Assembly: GCF_000002425.4 (NCBI RefSeq) | Contig: NC_037263.1 | Span: 4,371,199-4,435,198, forward strand | Source of the DNA: Physcomitrium patens | Lineage: Eukaryota > Streptophyta > Bryopsida > Funariales > Funariaceae | DNA: 64,000 nucleotides | Direction of reading: 5' to 3' | Shown here: positions 41,615 to 54,377 of the stretch, piece by piece | How the letters are laid out: every line of letters begins with the position of its first letter | Numbering within the stretch: position 1 is the first letter of the stretch | Notes under the pieces: model-generated | The model's database searches: none | What the model was told of the DNA's origin: nothing | The model's input: the letters and a program-made list of their open reading frames with translations, nothing else | Made by a program: the position numbers and the translations under genes

Positions 41615-43129
41615 TGTCGTGTTGTAACATGAGTATACCGTGAAAATATAAAAAAAGGGGACTTTTATTAATGTTCAATTACCTCGAATATAGGGAGCAA
41701 CGACCAATTCCAGTGCAAATACTGAGAGGCCAGGGTCAGTCACCCCGTTGTCGTGTTGTAACACGAGTATACAGTGAAAATAAAAAGAAAGGGGAATTTT
41801 ATTAATATTCAGTTACCTCGAATATTGGGAGCAACGACCAACTCCTGTACAAATACTGAGTGGCCAGGTTCAGTCACCCCGTTACAGTCAGCCGGGGCAT
41901 ACTGAAATGCTCCGTTCAATTCCAATAACAGGAGTCAGTAGGAAGAGAAGGACCAATTGACACAACGGATTTGAATAGCCAATTGGATCCAATTTTGAGA
42001 ATCCAATCCGGGTCCTCTTACCCAATATGAGACCTAAATTGGCCGGTCAACCCAATGCAATCTAATTACGGGAAATCCAGGTCTTACTACGGGTCTTAAC
42101 CAATCTGACGTGAGGACCAATTTGACCCAATTATGCAAACATCCAGGTTACTACGGACATCTTTCCCAATATGGGACCTGAATTGGTCGAGCGACTCAAT
42201 GTGGACCCGAGTACGGGGTTTAGATTTTGTTTCAAGCTGTCCTGTTCTCTGTGCCGTTTCAGGGAACGTTGTTTGCGGTAAATGGATCTCTTAAAGGTAA
42301 AAACGGAGGAGAAGGCCTTGATGACGTGAGCCAATTTTGGATCTAAGCTCTCACGGTAAGAGCCAATTTCGGATCCAAGACGAAAGATTGAAGGAATTCA
42401 AGAGGATAAGGTTAGGGGGAGAATAAGTTTGAAGGGGAATCAGTTTTTAGGGGTTTTTTTTTTTTTCAGATCAGAGATCATGGGGGGTTTTTATTTTCTC
42501 TGGAAATCGGAGGGAGCTAGTTTCAAGCTTTTGCAAGGTTACTAGTTCGGTTTTCATTGGAGGTTTTTGAAGATCAAGGGGATTAGAGAAGAGGAGCTTC
42601 ATGCTTCCGGTCGAGGAAAGAAAGACATAGAATTTGGATTTTTCTTCTTCGTAGAGTTTTGGGAAGACTGAGGCAATCGCTGCTGAAGTCAGTATTGTAA
42701 TGGTGAATCGGGATTTTTAATGAAGTGGGTTTGAATACTCTTGACTGTTTTGTAAAATCGAGTTACGTCTGTGATTGAAGGATTAAAAGGGTGTCTATAG
42801 GATTGAGTATGCGGAGTGAATGAAATTTATTGGGTTAATCTAACAAGACAGTCAGTGGATACAAGATCGTAAGTACAAAGCGGTATTGAAGATTAACAGT
42901 TTGGGTTGTTCGGGGTTCTCTGTAACGTCTAGAGACCTACCGGCTCGGGCAAAAAGGACTTCGACAAGCAGTCAAAGAGTATCCGTATAGATTTACGGTA
43001 CATTATTGCAGTCGTTTATATTCCAGCAGTCAAAACTAATAGACTGCTTGACTATCGGTGAATCTCCATACTACCTTCTACAACCAGACGCCCGGCGCGT
43101 TCTCGAGCAGGAAAGCACGTAATACGACA
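41615..43129 (+). repeat. FLD2 5' LTR (1515 bp) with duplicated first 134 bp
   Basis: It starts TGTCGTGTTGTAACATGAGT and ends TACGACA. The first 134 bp (41615-41748) are repeated at 41749-41882 with several differences, so the duplication is not recent. Compared with the FLD1 3' LTR, it also contains an extra stretch near 42420-42535. Confidence 0.9.
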
Positions 43130-43134
43130 AAAAG

Positions 43135-43152
43135 TGGGGAACCCGACATGAA
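43135..43152 (+). other. FLD2 candidate primer-binding site
   Basis: TGGGGAACCCGACATGAA lies 5 nt after the LTR, at the same place as in FLD1. Confidence 0.5.
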
Positions 43153-43201
43153 AGCTTGAGGTGGAAGGTATTGGATTTCGGTTGATTTTATCTTTATTTT
43201 T

Positions 43202-45574
43202 ATGAAAAACGAAAATAAAAATTTTGAAGGATTTTTGGAAGGACTTTCTGGTGGAGAGTCTTCTAAAGGACAAGGTATGCACATGGATCTGTCTATTGCT
43301 AGTTTGTTTCAAGCCTTCTCATTGTCAATGCAGCAACAGCAAAGCAATGATCGAAAGGAAGCTTTGGCAACCAAAGCATTGCAAGCAGTGGTCAATAAAA
43401 TTGATCAATTTGATGGGAGGAATATTTCAAGGTATTTAAGATGTTATGTTTGTGAAATGGAATTAAATCGGGTTTCTGAGAAGAAAATGGTTGCACTATT
43501 TAGACTTGCCACGATACCGGAGATAAGGGACCACATTACATCGATTACGGATCATTATGGGAATTCATGGGAGGATTTTTCACATGCATTAAAAGACAAA
43601 TATTTCTTGGAAGATGCTGATCGCGTTACTAAGAAGCTGTTTCTGGGATGGATTGAACGGCCCAATAAGAATTTGCAAGGAACAGAGCTACTAAGGGAAT
43701 TTGAGAGGCAGTACTCTCAATTATCGAAGGTAGAAAAATTGACATTGGAGCCGAACAAAATTGATCTATTTCTTCAAGTTACTGATGGAGAATTGCAAGA
43801 GAAATTAGAACCCCTTTTTGAAGACAAAGAAGAAGATGAAGGATTGACAATGAAGTGGAAGAACGTTGAAGATGCGGTGGGGTTGCTTACAAAAAAAGAA
43901 AGGAGGAAGGATAGGAGCAATATTCCGAAAACAGTACAAGCACCCAAAGCTCCAGTATGTACAACACCACCAACAATGCCTACAGTTCAACCTTCGACAT
44001 CCTTGTCAAAGAAAGCAGATATGGGTATGGAAGAAATTATATGAGGAATGCGAGATCTTCAAATCAAATTGGCAAGACTTGAAGAGAATACTTCTATAAA
44101 TAATTCGAAGAATGTTTCAAAACAAGGATATGTACAAAGATGCATTTGGTGTGATGATGCTTCACACACTAGAAAAGATTGCAATGAATTTAATAATATG
44201 ATATGGCAGGGAATTATTTGCTGGAAAGATAGGAAGATAGCATTGAAAAATAGAGAGGATCTTCTTCAAACCAATTTTGGCAAGGGAGGAATGAGAGCAT
44301 TGGTTCAAGATTACTTAAAAGAGCATGAAACAATAGCACGAGAAAGTACAAGTTATGGTACTAGAGTAGATGATGAAATTGGTGGAAGTACGGAAACTAG
44401 TGAGTTTTGGGCTTCTACCGTTTCTACAATGCAAGAAGGGAAATTACCTCGAGAAGCGTTATTGAGAACTGCAGCTACAATACGAGGTAGAACAAGTTGG
44501 GAGGATCCTGTTGAGTCTCTTTCAGTTCATGCATATATTGCTAAGAGCCAACATGAAGCTTTGATGGAAGAAAAAAGACGAGGAAATTTTGATGATACTA
44601 GAGAAGGAAATTCTTTTAAGAGGCAAACTCGAAGAGACAAGGCTCGGGAGGCTGCTTCACAAGAATTGCCTGTAAAGGATACCTCATCATCATAGGAAGA
44701 AAAAACAAGGGAGACAAAAGATAAGAACAAATCAATTGCTTATAAGCTACTTTCTGACATTGAAGCGGCAACAAATTTGAAAGGGGTATTGGAAGAACAT
44801 ATATTAAATGCTAAGGTGGAATTCACATTGAAAGAAGTCTTGGAAATTACAAAGAAGGAGTTTCATGATGTTATCATTGACAGCATTAAGCGAAACAGGC
44901 AATTAATGGGCGAAACTGGAATGATTCATGCTATTGATGCAAGAATATGTAGAAATGAAGAAGAGGTTGATATTGGTTACAAGCAACCAACAAATGAAAA
45001 GAATGGGTATAATCAGCGAGTACGTTTCAAAGATTCTAGTGACAAGGAAATGGAAACTTTGAGCCATTATACTCGAAAGCATTGGACAAGGGCAACTACT
45101 AAGGTATTGGTGAAGGTAGGAGATATAGAAGAACCAATAGTTGCTTTGGTGGACCATGGTTCTGAAATAAATCTCATGTCTAAAGATCTTTATAAGAAGC
45201 AAAAATGGCCAATTGATATGGAACATGGATGGGCAATACGAGCAACTAATAATACACGGGGCGAATTATATGGAGCTTGTCCAGATGTCAAAATTCGGAT
45301 TGGGGATGTTGCGATGGAGCAACATTTCTTCGTTCAAGATACAACGTCTTATCCGTTGATTTTAGGACGACCTTATATCACGGCAACACGGATGGAAACA
45401 AAAGTACTTGACGATGGTTCTGCTTATGCAAGGGTATAGAGCGAAGATGGGAGGAAAGCTGTATAATTTCTAACAGTACCTCCTAACCATGAACGGAATC
45501 GAGATAGGTTGAGGGAGAAACCATTGCCAAAGATTGTTGAAGGATTTAAGGATTTTGGGGAGGTACCACTGTAA
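43202..45574 (+). pseudogene. FLD2 gag-protease (three stops)
   Basis: It has exactly the same length in codons as FLD1 gag-protease and no frameshift. Stops occur at 44042 (Gln codon to TGA), 44693 (TTA to TAG) and 45437 (CGG to TAG). The knuckle CIWCDDASHTRKDC and the protease site VALVDHGSEINLMS are retained. The shared D-H-G shows it is not a private mutation of FLD1. Confidence 0.9.
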
Positions 45575-47029
45575 AGCGAGATTATGGAGGTACAAAAGAG
45601 GAGGTACTCTCGCGAGATGAAGGTGCCTTTGATGCGAGTTTTATTGGTATATTGGAGAATGGAAATATTATGTATAAGAAAGTTGATGATTTTAAAAGAA
45701 AAGAAAGAAAAAGATTATATGATATTGAAGGAGAGTTACGCAAGATAGGTACATTGCAAGATGATGAGAGGATTTTGGGTGTTTATTAAGAAAATGGACT
45801 GAAAGATTCATTGGAATTGATTACATCTATTGGGTTAGGGGATAATGATAAGATTGTTGAGATTCATTCGAGAGAGGTTTATACCATGCTTGAATCTTTT
45901 CAAGCATCAGAGGTCACAGTAGAGACGAGATATAAAACGGCAGATAAGAAGGTAAAGCCTGTTGCCGGACCACTACCAGAGGATTCTAAAGAACAAATGG
46001 GAGAAGCATCAAAAGAAGCAAGTTTAAGAGATCCAATGGGTATTGGACATCAGTTTACTAAAGAGACTTTTGAAGAATTGAAGATTGGTGCTGATGGTTC
46101 TTTATTGCCAGAGGAAATTACTTGCTTCAAAAAGATGTTGGCTAAACAAGGTAGATCGTTTGCCTTCGAATCTCATGAAATTGGGTGTGTGGATCCAAAT
46201 ATTATAACACCTATGGTTATCTTCACTGTACCGCATGTACCTTGGAATCTAAGACCGATTCCAGTATCGAGGGCACATTTACCTAAATTGGTGGAACTAT
46301 TGAAAGAAAAGATAAAGATGAAAATATTGGAACCTTCATTTACACCATATTCTTGTCGATGGTTTACGGTACCTAAGAAGAATGGGTCACTACGGTTTAT
46401 TCAAGATATGCAGCCGGTGAATGCTGTAACTGTTAGGAATGCAGGAATTGGACCTATTGTGGATGAATTTGCTGAGGCGTTTGCTGGAAGGGCGATCTAT
46501 TCAATGGGTGATTTGTATTCAAGTTATGATCAATTTCAACTTGCCGAAGGAAGTAGAGATATGACAACGATGAGGACACCGCTTGGATTGGTTAGAATGT
46601 GCACTCTTCCTCAAGGCGCGACCAACTCAGTTGCGCATATGATGAATGGGATGAATAAGGTATTGAGAGATTTTATTCCGGAAAAGACTATGCCTTTTTT
46701 GGATGATGTTCCTATAAAAGGGTGCAGAGAAGGACATAAGGATGAAATTTTAGATACGAGGGGGTGTCGCAAATATGTTATTGATCATATACAGGATTGT
46801 GAAAAGATTTTAACTCGGCTTGGAGAAGTTCATCTTACATTATTGGGTATGAAGTCCGTATTTGGAGTGCGAGAGGTTGTAATTGTTAGACATTTATGTG
46901 GATCTTACGGAAGAAAACCACATCCGACTAAAGTTGATACAATTAGAAGGATGAAAGAGGATTGTGGTTCTTTAACAGAGGTTCGCAGGTTTTTGGGTGC
47001 ATGTGTATTTTATCGAATCTGGATCTAGA
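45551..47029 (+). pseudogene. FLD2 pol, RT only
   Basis: The pol frame carries the same early TAA (about 45788) as FLD1. RT is open from 45811: SCRWFTVPKKNGSLRFIQDM, MGDLYSSYDQFQLAEG, PFLDDVPIKG. It ends in EVRRFLGACVFYRIWI at the truncation. RNase H and integrase are absent. Confidence 0.88.
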
Positions 47030-47685
47030 TCCAAAGAGCACTTTCACATAAAAGTGCGCCTATAAAGCCGACTTGAGTAAATCCATCTGCGTATTGGAAA
47101 GGATGTAAACTTAAGTAGAGCTTAACTTATTGTAAAAATCCTCAAAATTTTGATCTTATTCCATCAAACTTCTCAAGCATATTAATTCTTGCCTATCTTG
47201 AGCTTATAGAAGCAAGATCTCCTGAATTTGGTTGTGAGGTTGATCGACTTGTTTCCCTCAACTGCACGACTTCTTGATGTAGACTCTAGACTTCTTCCAC
47301 AGGTATAGAAGTAGTGTTCCCATGATTGACATTGGTGATGCATGAAATTTCTACCTTAAGAGTATTAACAAGCTCATGAAGATCTGCAATAGTTATAAAT
47401 CTATTTTCACTTCTGCTAGGAGTAGCATCCATAATCTTTCCTTCCATAGAAAACTCAAACAAATTCAAAAAATTAAATTAGAACAAAGTAATTCACAACC
47501 TCTAATAAAAATTTCTACAAAGAGAGATAATCCACTCTCTTTAAGAAAAAGATGAGTGTTAGAAAACAAGATTTTTTGTTTAAAGGTAGGTAGTCCACAA
47601 CCTTCAAAATACAACAATAGAAGTAGGCTAATCCACTCACTTCTAAAACCTATACAAAAACAGTATGTTAACATTCTTATCAAAC
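47030..47685 (-). pseudogene. OLD3 gag 5' part and leader
   Basis: Minus-strand Gag begins MEGKIMDATPSRSENRFITI at 47450 and reads on, with stops, to SLHQEVVQLRETSRS and KFDGIRSKF, then VKLYLSLHPFQYADGFTQVG. This resembles CHR2 Gag. It is cut at 47030 by the FLD2 junction. Upstream (47470-47670) are leader modules, for example TTTGAAGG, loop TTGTGGACTACCTA, CCTTTAAA. Confidence 0.75.
47672..47683 (-). other. OLD3 self-priming primer-binding site
   Basis: On the minus strand TTGATAAGAATG begins 2 nt after the LTR. It pairs with CACTCTTGTCAA, which lies downstream of the TATA-like box in its own LTR, at 11 of 12 positions including one wobble. The sequence differs completely from that of CHR1/CHR2, yet the complementarity is kept. 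Confidence 0.55.
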
Positions 47686-48245
47686 TGTCAAGGATAAGTA
47701 TCTCAAAGAAAGAAAATCCTCAATACACTCTTGTGTCACTAAAAGGAACTAGAATGTCACCCAAAGATGATATAATATTGAACTGAAATAGCTTTTGCTA
47801 AAAACAAGAAAACTAAAAAGTTTTGAAACAAGACTAAGGATTAGAAAGGCATTGACAAGAGTGAAGAAGGCTTCACTCTTGCTTCCATATATACTCTCTA
47901 ATTAAGAGTAATGTGGCAATATTCTATAGGACTTCTAACATGTGTTGATTTTTTAGCCACATGACTTAACTTATAAGGCAGGTTATCTATGTATGTACTA
48001 CATAGTTAGCTTATTCCGCAAGCTACCACATAGAGTTAAGTTATTTTACAAGCTACCAACACGTAGTTAACTTATTGGCCAAGTTTCTATCCTACAAATA
48101 CATCGAAAGTCAAAACCTCATCTATGAAGCTTTTAGGAAGCTTCTAGGAAGCTTCTCTAGAAGACTTTATAAAATTAATCTATATTTACCTACTTCTATC
48201 TAATCTTATAAGTAACTATTAGATTAAATGTATATGTTCATGACA
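47686..48245 (-). repeat. OLD3 5' LTR (560 bp)
   Basis: Sense termini are TGTCATGAACATATACATTT and TCCTTGACA. The LTR matches 37070-37639. Sense order shows GAAGCTTC repeats, a TATATATGG box and then the R sequence with CACTCTTGTCAA. Confidence 0.85.
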
Positions 48246-48514
48246 TAGACATGTGTTAGAGGTCCTATAAAGTGTCATTATATAGCTCTTAGTTAGATAG
48301 TATATATAGAAGTAAATATAAAGCATTTTTCATTTTTGTCATTTTTTTTTTTTTTTGCTTTTATTCTAGTTTTAAGAGTCTTTCGATTTCTACTCTATAA
48401 CAATAGCTATTCTATTTTTTCTTTTATATATATATTTTTATTTTTATTTTTTTATCTCTCTTTGATACATATCTTACTTGTTTACATACCTTCTTTGAGT
48501 TCTTGTCCTTGATA
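48246..48514 (+). repeat. partial OLD-family LTR, opposite orientation
   Basis: It starts in mid-LTR (GACATGTGTTAGAGGTCC) and ends TCCTTGATA. It abuts the OLD3 LTR head-on, forming an inverted junction at 48245/48246. Confidence 0.75.
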
Positions 48515-48654
48515 CTATCTTAAAGAGATTTTGAACTAATATACTTTTTATACAATCAACTATGATTTAATAATCTATAACTATAATGACATTGATTAGG
48601 TTGAAGAAACTAGGGATAATACATCAATTCAAGGATTTATGTTCATGACAAGCT

Positions 48655-49030
48655 CTAGTTCTATTATCAAGATATTAAAAAAATAGCCATTATTACAATG
48701 AGCTTTTTCAAAGACAAATATATAGATCTTTACATAGCCACTCAAAAAGCTGTGTGGCTATAAAAACTTGGCTAAGATTTTTTTCACACACAAATCTTGT
48801 CTAATATCATCTATTGTAATAATAACAGTGCCATTCAAATGGTAGACAATCCAAACATAAATCTCCTAATCAAATACATAGCTACATATTAATATTTTAT
48901 ATTAGAAAAATTTGAGCTAAAGCCATTAGTTTACAATCAGTTCTATCTTTAGAACATATTGTTGATATATTTACAAAATTTTTAGAAAAAGCCTTCTTTA
49001 AAAAATTCAAAATCCTATTTCATATTCTTT
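48655..49030 (+). pseudogene. Ty1/copia RNase H scrap
   Basis: The reading shows IATTQKAVWL, CNNNSAIQMVDNPNINLLIK, EKFELKPLVYNQF, then an ADIFTKPL-like end (LLIYLQNF-KKPSLKNSK). This order is that of a Ty1/copia RNase H C-terminus, with stops. It is the only copia-type trace I see. Confidence 0.65.
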
Positions 49031-49468
49031 TTATTATCATCACCATAACCTACACTCTTACAACTATTTAATACTTTGCATTATTTCTATCAATCTTCCT
49101 TTATATCCAAGTATTGTTGCAATATATAAGTTTCAATCACCCAATTCTATTTTGAAGTAGTCTCTATAATACAACATAGCATCAACATGTTATACTTTGT
49201 TTCACTAGCTTAGATATTATTCTAATCTACCGACATGAGAATTAAATTTAACGAGCAAATTTTAAGATAATAATTAATAAAATATACTAATATCTTCAAT
49301 ATCTTTAGAATTGATACCTTCAAGATCAAAAAAAATCCTCTTTCAAGAATAAACTCACTTCAACTTATAAATTTGCTATCAAACATGATTCTTAGGATCT
49401 CAAATTAAATAACTTATCCAAGTCTTTTTTAACATTTCCAAACTCTTCATTCTTATTACACTCATTGT
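49031..49468. other. AT-rich stretch with no recognisable gene
   Basis: Nothing recognisable is seen between the copia scrap and an old solo LTR. It may be the 3' end of the copia element. Confidence 0.45.
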
Positions 49469-50802
49469 TGTCATGTTATAACATGAATATATAGTGAAAA
49501 TAAAAATAAAAATGATATTATAATTTATACTATATTATCTTAATTCAGTAATAACTTTAGATATTTAAATAAGGCTTTTATGAAAGCTTCTTATTTTATT
49601 TTTTATTTTAATAGCTAATAGATTAAAAATTGATTAGTAAATTTATCTTCTAGATTATAAAAAAACTCTTCTAGTATCTTAAAAAAGCCGTCAATTAATA
49701 AAAAAATTAAAATAGATTAGATAAATATTTGGTATAATAAACTCTAAGATGAAACTAAAGATAGGAACATGCTAAAAAATTCCTAGAAAAGATTAGATTG
49801 ATATCTAGGAGATGACCATTTATAGATTAGGATTGAAATTAAACCTCCAACTACTAAAATAGTCATTTAGAGAAAAGTAAAGGAGATGTTGGAGATCAAA
49901 GAGCTAACTTTAAGCTTCTTCCAAAATTGTAAAGATTGTTTTCATAGATTTTGAGATAACTTTATAATTTCTTTGCAAAACCAAAGTTTGTATTGGTGAC
50001 TTTGGATTTATGCAATAAAATTAACGCTAGCACTGTCGATTGGTTCATAAGATGTGTATAACATCTATAATTCAAATTTTGTTAAAGCATAGTTAAATAG
50101 ATGTATTAATTGTGTATAAATTTTTGTATTATTTTAACAATGTGATTGAAAGATATTTAGTTATTGGTGCAAGAAGATACTGGAAGTTGAAAATGTAGGA
50201 TTAGGTAGGATTTTTGTAATATCTAAAGATTTACTTATGGAATAAAAAAAAATTAGCATAATTTTAATAGACTAATATATAAAGATATATACTAATTTAG
50301 AGCTAAAGTTAACAATTAGAGACGGAGAAATTATTGCTCAAATTTCATCATCAACCTTCAAATTAGTGGCTAAGGGTCACTAATGTGGTTCTTTTGCATT
50401 TTTCTCATAATCTGTAAATTAAATTGGATTGAAATTTTTTAACATATAAAAGACATATTGTTTCATTAGTATGCAAAATTTTGTACCAATTTGACATTTA
50501 AAACAAGAATTATAGTTAATTGAAGCTTATTATCTAGTGTTAGAGTTTGGAGAGAAAATTAGAACTTACAAAAAAAGAGCAAATAATAAGACAATTTGGA
50601 TTTGTTTGCACTTGAAGTAATTAAAAAGAATTTTTTTGAGCACTTTTAATTGGCTTTAAATTCTTTTGCATTGGAATTATAATTACTTCATTTTTAATAG
50701 TTGAAATCTATTAAGATTTTTTAGGTAATTACAACATACAACTTCATCTTCTATAGCCAGGTGCCCAATGTATTTCCAAACAAGAAGACTTATAATACAA
50801 TA
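49469..50802 (+). repeat. old solo LTR of the FLD family (about 1.33 kb)
   Basis: The start TGTCATGTTATAACATGAAT corresponds to TGTCGTGTTGTAACACGAGT of FLD1. The end AGCCAGGTGCCCAATG...TAATACAATA corresponds to AGCCAAACGCCCGGCG...TAATACGACA. Changes are mostly CG to CA/TG and C to T. ATTGT occurs next to both edges, with a possible one-base loss on the right. No internal region is present. Confidence 0.75.
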
Positions 50803-51620
50803 TTGTCACAATCAAAAATATTTAAGATGAGGTAAATCTCAAAATCTAAGATTTAGCTTAGCAAAGAAGACAAAATCAATTAGTTAAGAATATCTATTTA
50901 AGAACATGACAACCATCGCAAAAAAGAACTTACAAAAGCCAATGGCAATACAATTATGGAAAATTATATAAATTCCATCTATAAAATAATCTCTTAAAGT
51001 AATACTCTATTATCAAACAAAAGCACAACTTTCAAATCTTCTTTATACAGTCTTTTCTTCACTTAGACAACTTTGTAGTAAGGAAGGATGTTAAAATTAT
51101 TTTTTATTCACTACTTAGTCATCATATAAATGAATGAAGTAGTACCATAGATAAAAATATATAGATTTAGATATTTTGAATCTTTAGTATTCATATATCA
51201 AATTTGTAATAATTTACAATCAAATAAAGCTTATATTATTATACTCATGGTGTTGTCTTATGAGATTTTTTAAGTTCGTATCATGGAATTAGTAAACAAA
51301 GACTCTTTTTACGAAATATATTATAATACTTGATCCATGAAATTTGTGGATAGATCAATTATATTCAATATGAAAAATTGCTCTCTTTTAGACCATCCAA
51401 TACTTCACATGTTTTTTTAAGTTTGCTTCTTGTAATGTTGTGAATGAGTTTTGCAATCAAATACTAAGTTTGTTGAATTTTATAATGCTTATTAGAATAT
51501 TAATGGCTGTCATGTTGGCTCATCCTTGAAGAAAAAGTTCTTTAGTATTCTATTATTATATCAGTTAATAAGATTATGGAATGCCAATTAAGCATTTATA
51601 ATTAAGACTTGGATATTTTT

Positions 51621-51655
<35 letters not shown>

Positions 51656-52238
51656 TCTTCTTTTATTCTCATTATTACTTATTACAATAGTATTTGAAAG
51701 TAAGAGCATGAATATAATAATATAGTAGAAGCTAATAGATATTTTATTTTATTTTATTTTATTTTACTATAGATTATAATAGAATAATTTATGTTAAAAT
51801 AACATCTTTTTAATCTTAATAAATTAACTAAATAGATGAGTTTAGGTCTTTTAGGACAAGTCAAATACAAGTTGAATACTTGCTTATCTCAAGAGATGTG
51901 AAGGGGAGAGTTGGAAGATTTTTTCTATTAATAAAATAAATATAAATTCAGCTATAATCATCAAATTTCACATGGATCTATCTTTTATCCTTTTATGTAG
52001 ATATTTGCTATTATTTTTTAAATCACCAAGTCCACAACTTCAAAATTAAGAATCAATCATTGTTTATCACCATTGGCTAGCAAGAAATACAAAAATTATA
52101 CTTAAAATATGAATCCAAATTTTATGAATTCTATGATATGTTGTAATATATCAAATAGAAGTAGCAAAACTTGGGACAATCTTTTAATAAAAAACAATTT
52201 CTAAGTAAAACTTTATCCAAATTACTGATATAAATATA

Positions 52239-52277
<39 letters not shown>

Positions 52278-52717
52278 TTTATTGATTTTTATTGCATAAA
52301 AGAACAAAACAAGCCCCAAAACAACCATCACTCTTGCTTCAAAGTTTTTTATATTTATATTTATATTTTTTTTTATTTTTGTCACACTTAACAACAGTCA
52401 ATGTACACAATACCTTTGTTTCCTCAAAGAATTTTTACAACTGAAAAAAAAAAAAAAAAAAAAAAATCTTAAAAACTTTTTTCCAACATAGATATTTTAT
52501 AAACAAGGATTCAAAATTGATTTAACTTGATTAAAAATTCAAACTTTCATGATTTTTAAATGCCTTCTTTTTTGTATTGATTAATCTCCATGTTATTTCA
52601 TTACACTGTCAAGGATTATATATATATATATATATATATCTATATATATAACAGTGCTGTATCTTGCATTTTGTAGATACAAGTTATTTGATTATAAATG
52701 TGTTATTTGAATAAATT

Positions 52718-52752
<35 letters not shown>

Positions 52753-53429
52753 ACAAGCCAAATCAAGTCTAAGTTTGGATCCTTATTACAATCAATGCTA
52801 GATGTTTATTTTGATTTAATTTCAAACCTTATGTATAGAGCTAACCACAAATATTATTACTATCTTTATTGTGTATAATTTGGAGTCAGGTTTTGAGTTT
52901 GTTGTATAAGATTTTTATTTTTATTTTATTTCACTATTTAACTTGGGATGTTAATGAGCTATTTGAGTTATTTAAGTGTAATATGCACTTATAAAAATGC
53001 ATGCACTTCTATATATCATGTGTGAACAAAAAGAATGACATCTAAATGCTTTTATTTGTATAGTATTCTTTATTCTTTTTCAATCCCACAAATTAATATT
53101 GAGAAATATTTTTAAAACCTATTACAAATAAACAAGCAATAGTAATAAAAATAGTTGAAATATGATTATTTATATTGAAATACGTTTATGATTTTTTATA
53201 TCATTATTTATATTGAGATACATTGAAATATTTTGCCATGTCTTTTAGAAAAAGAAACCTTTTTGTGGAAGATCAATTATGCACTCTCACCAACTAACTT
53301 CAACTTATTAGCAAGATTTTGCATATTTAAGAGTTGAATTTAGATTGATTCAAAACTTAATGTAGTCACCTTTTGAACTTGTTTTCCACATTTCTATCTT
53401 TATTTAAAAGAGATGAATTTTTATAAATA
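50803..53429. other. AT-rich intergenic DNA with microsatellites
   Basis: I see no gene. TA runs lie near 51627-51651, 52243-52271 and 52617-52640. Poly(A) runs lie near 52445-52466 and 52722-52751. The poly(A) runs could mark old insertions, but no body is recognisable upstream. Confidence 0.6.
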
Positions 53430-53935
53430 TAACAATACTATGTTTGTTGTAAAATATATAAAGGTGTAAAAATAATATTTGTTTTCAACCTAAATTATAA
53501 GATAGACTTACTTAAGAATTGCTTTTAATTGGTGATGGAAATTTAAATATACTGTTAAAAGAAATAATAGTAAAAAAACATAAAATAAGTGAAAGAAGTT
53601 CAATAAAACAATCACACACTCCTAAAACTAGTTGTAGTATTTTTAGTGAAATATCATTAAGTAAAAAATAAAGTACAAATTAAAATATGTCTTTTTGGAT
53701 AGATAATTTTTATCCTTCTTAAGATGTAACAAATATGTATATCTGAGTTAATATGAATAAGTTATAATAGTTCAAAGATAAGAGGTAAAAATAAAAAAGT
53801 TAAGTAAATATGTTTAAGACCAAGGATAACTTATTTAAGAAGTCAAAAGTTTGAGCATCACCAAGATTCATAAGTATTATATATAGATGTCTAAAAGAGG
53901 CTACTAAACTTGTTTAGGTTTAGGGTTATAACATT
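53430..53935 (+). repeat. dispersed repeat F, copy F3
   Basis: It resembles 3040-3615 in the same orientation, ending with GGATAACTTATTTAAGAAG, AAGTTTGAGCATCACCAAG and AAAAGAGGC. It is the copy nearest to the genes. Confidence 0.6.
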
Positions 53936-54377
53936 AAAGCTTGTTGCTAATACCATTCAATAGATTTTCAGCTTCATCAACTTATGAAACAATTCAACTC
54001 CTCTTCATAGAACTTATTGTCAAAAAAAGGAGATGAAGATAATGTAACAAATACATACATTAGCTATATAAATAGAAATAAAATAGATGAAACTTGATAG
54101 AAGTATATAAGCACATGTTGGCCACTTTAATTTTATCTTAGAATAATGATACTAATTTTATATGTATTTTATCTTATCTTGTCCTATTTATGGCTCTACA
54201 AAGTAAAAAATATTTTCATCAAAAACCTACATAAATATATATATATATATATATATATCAATCTTCATCTATTGGAGTTCTATAAATTCATTTGTAAATA
54301 AAAATCTCAAAGTTTGTGATTGAATATGAAACTAGCCTTCCAACTCAAACAAGACAAATCTGCCATTGTACAAAATA
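53936..54377. other. AT-rich border of the transposon block
   Basis: No gene is recognisable; a TA microsatellite lies at about 54236-54259. Base composition changes sharply at about 54,380, where GC-richer gene sequence begins. Confidence 0.6.

Larger units (their letters stand above)
41615..47029 (+). mobile_element. FLD2: 3'-truncated sister of FLD1
   Basis: It consists of a complete 5' LTR, primer site, gag-protease and RT, and stops at 47029 just after the RT connection region. There it abuts OLD3 on the opposite strand at the palindrome GGATCTAGATCC. It is very similar to FLD1 and shares its gag-end stop and early pol stop, but carries extra stops of its own. Confidence 0.9.

Noticed and set aside
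52120..52400. Minus-strand ORF with a run of Tyr-Ile residues
   Set aside because: It is the translation of a TA microsatellite and flanking AT-rich DNA.
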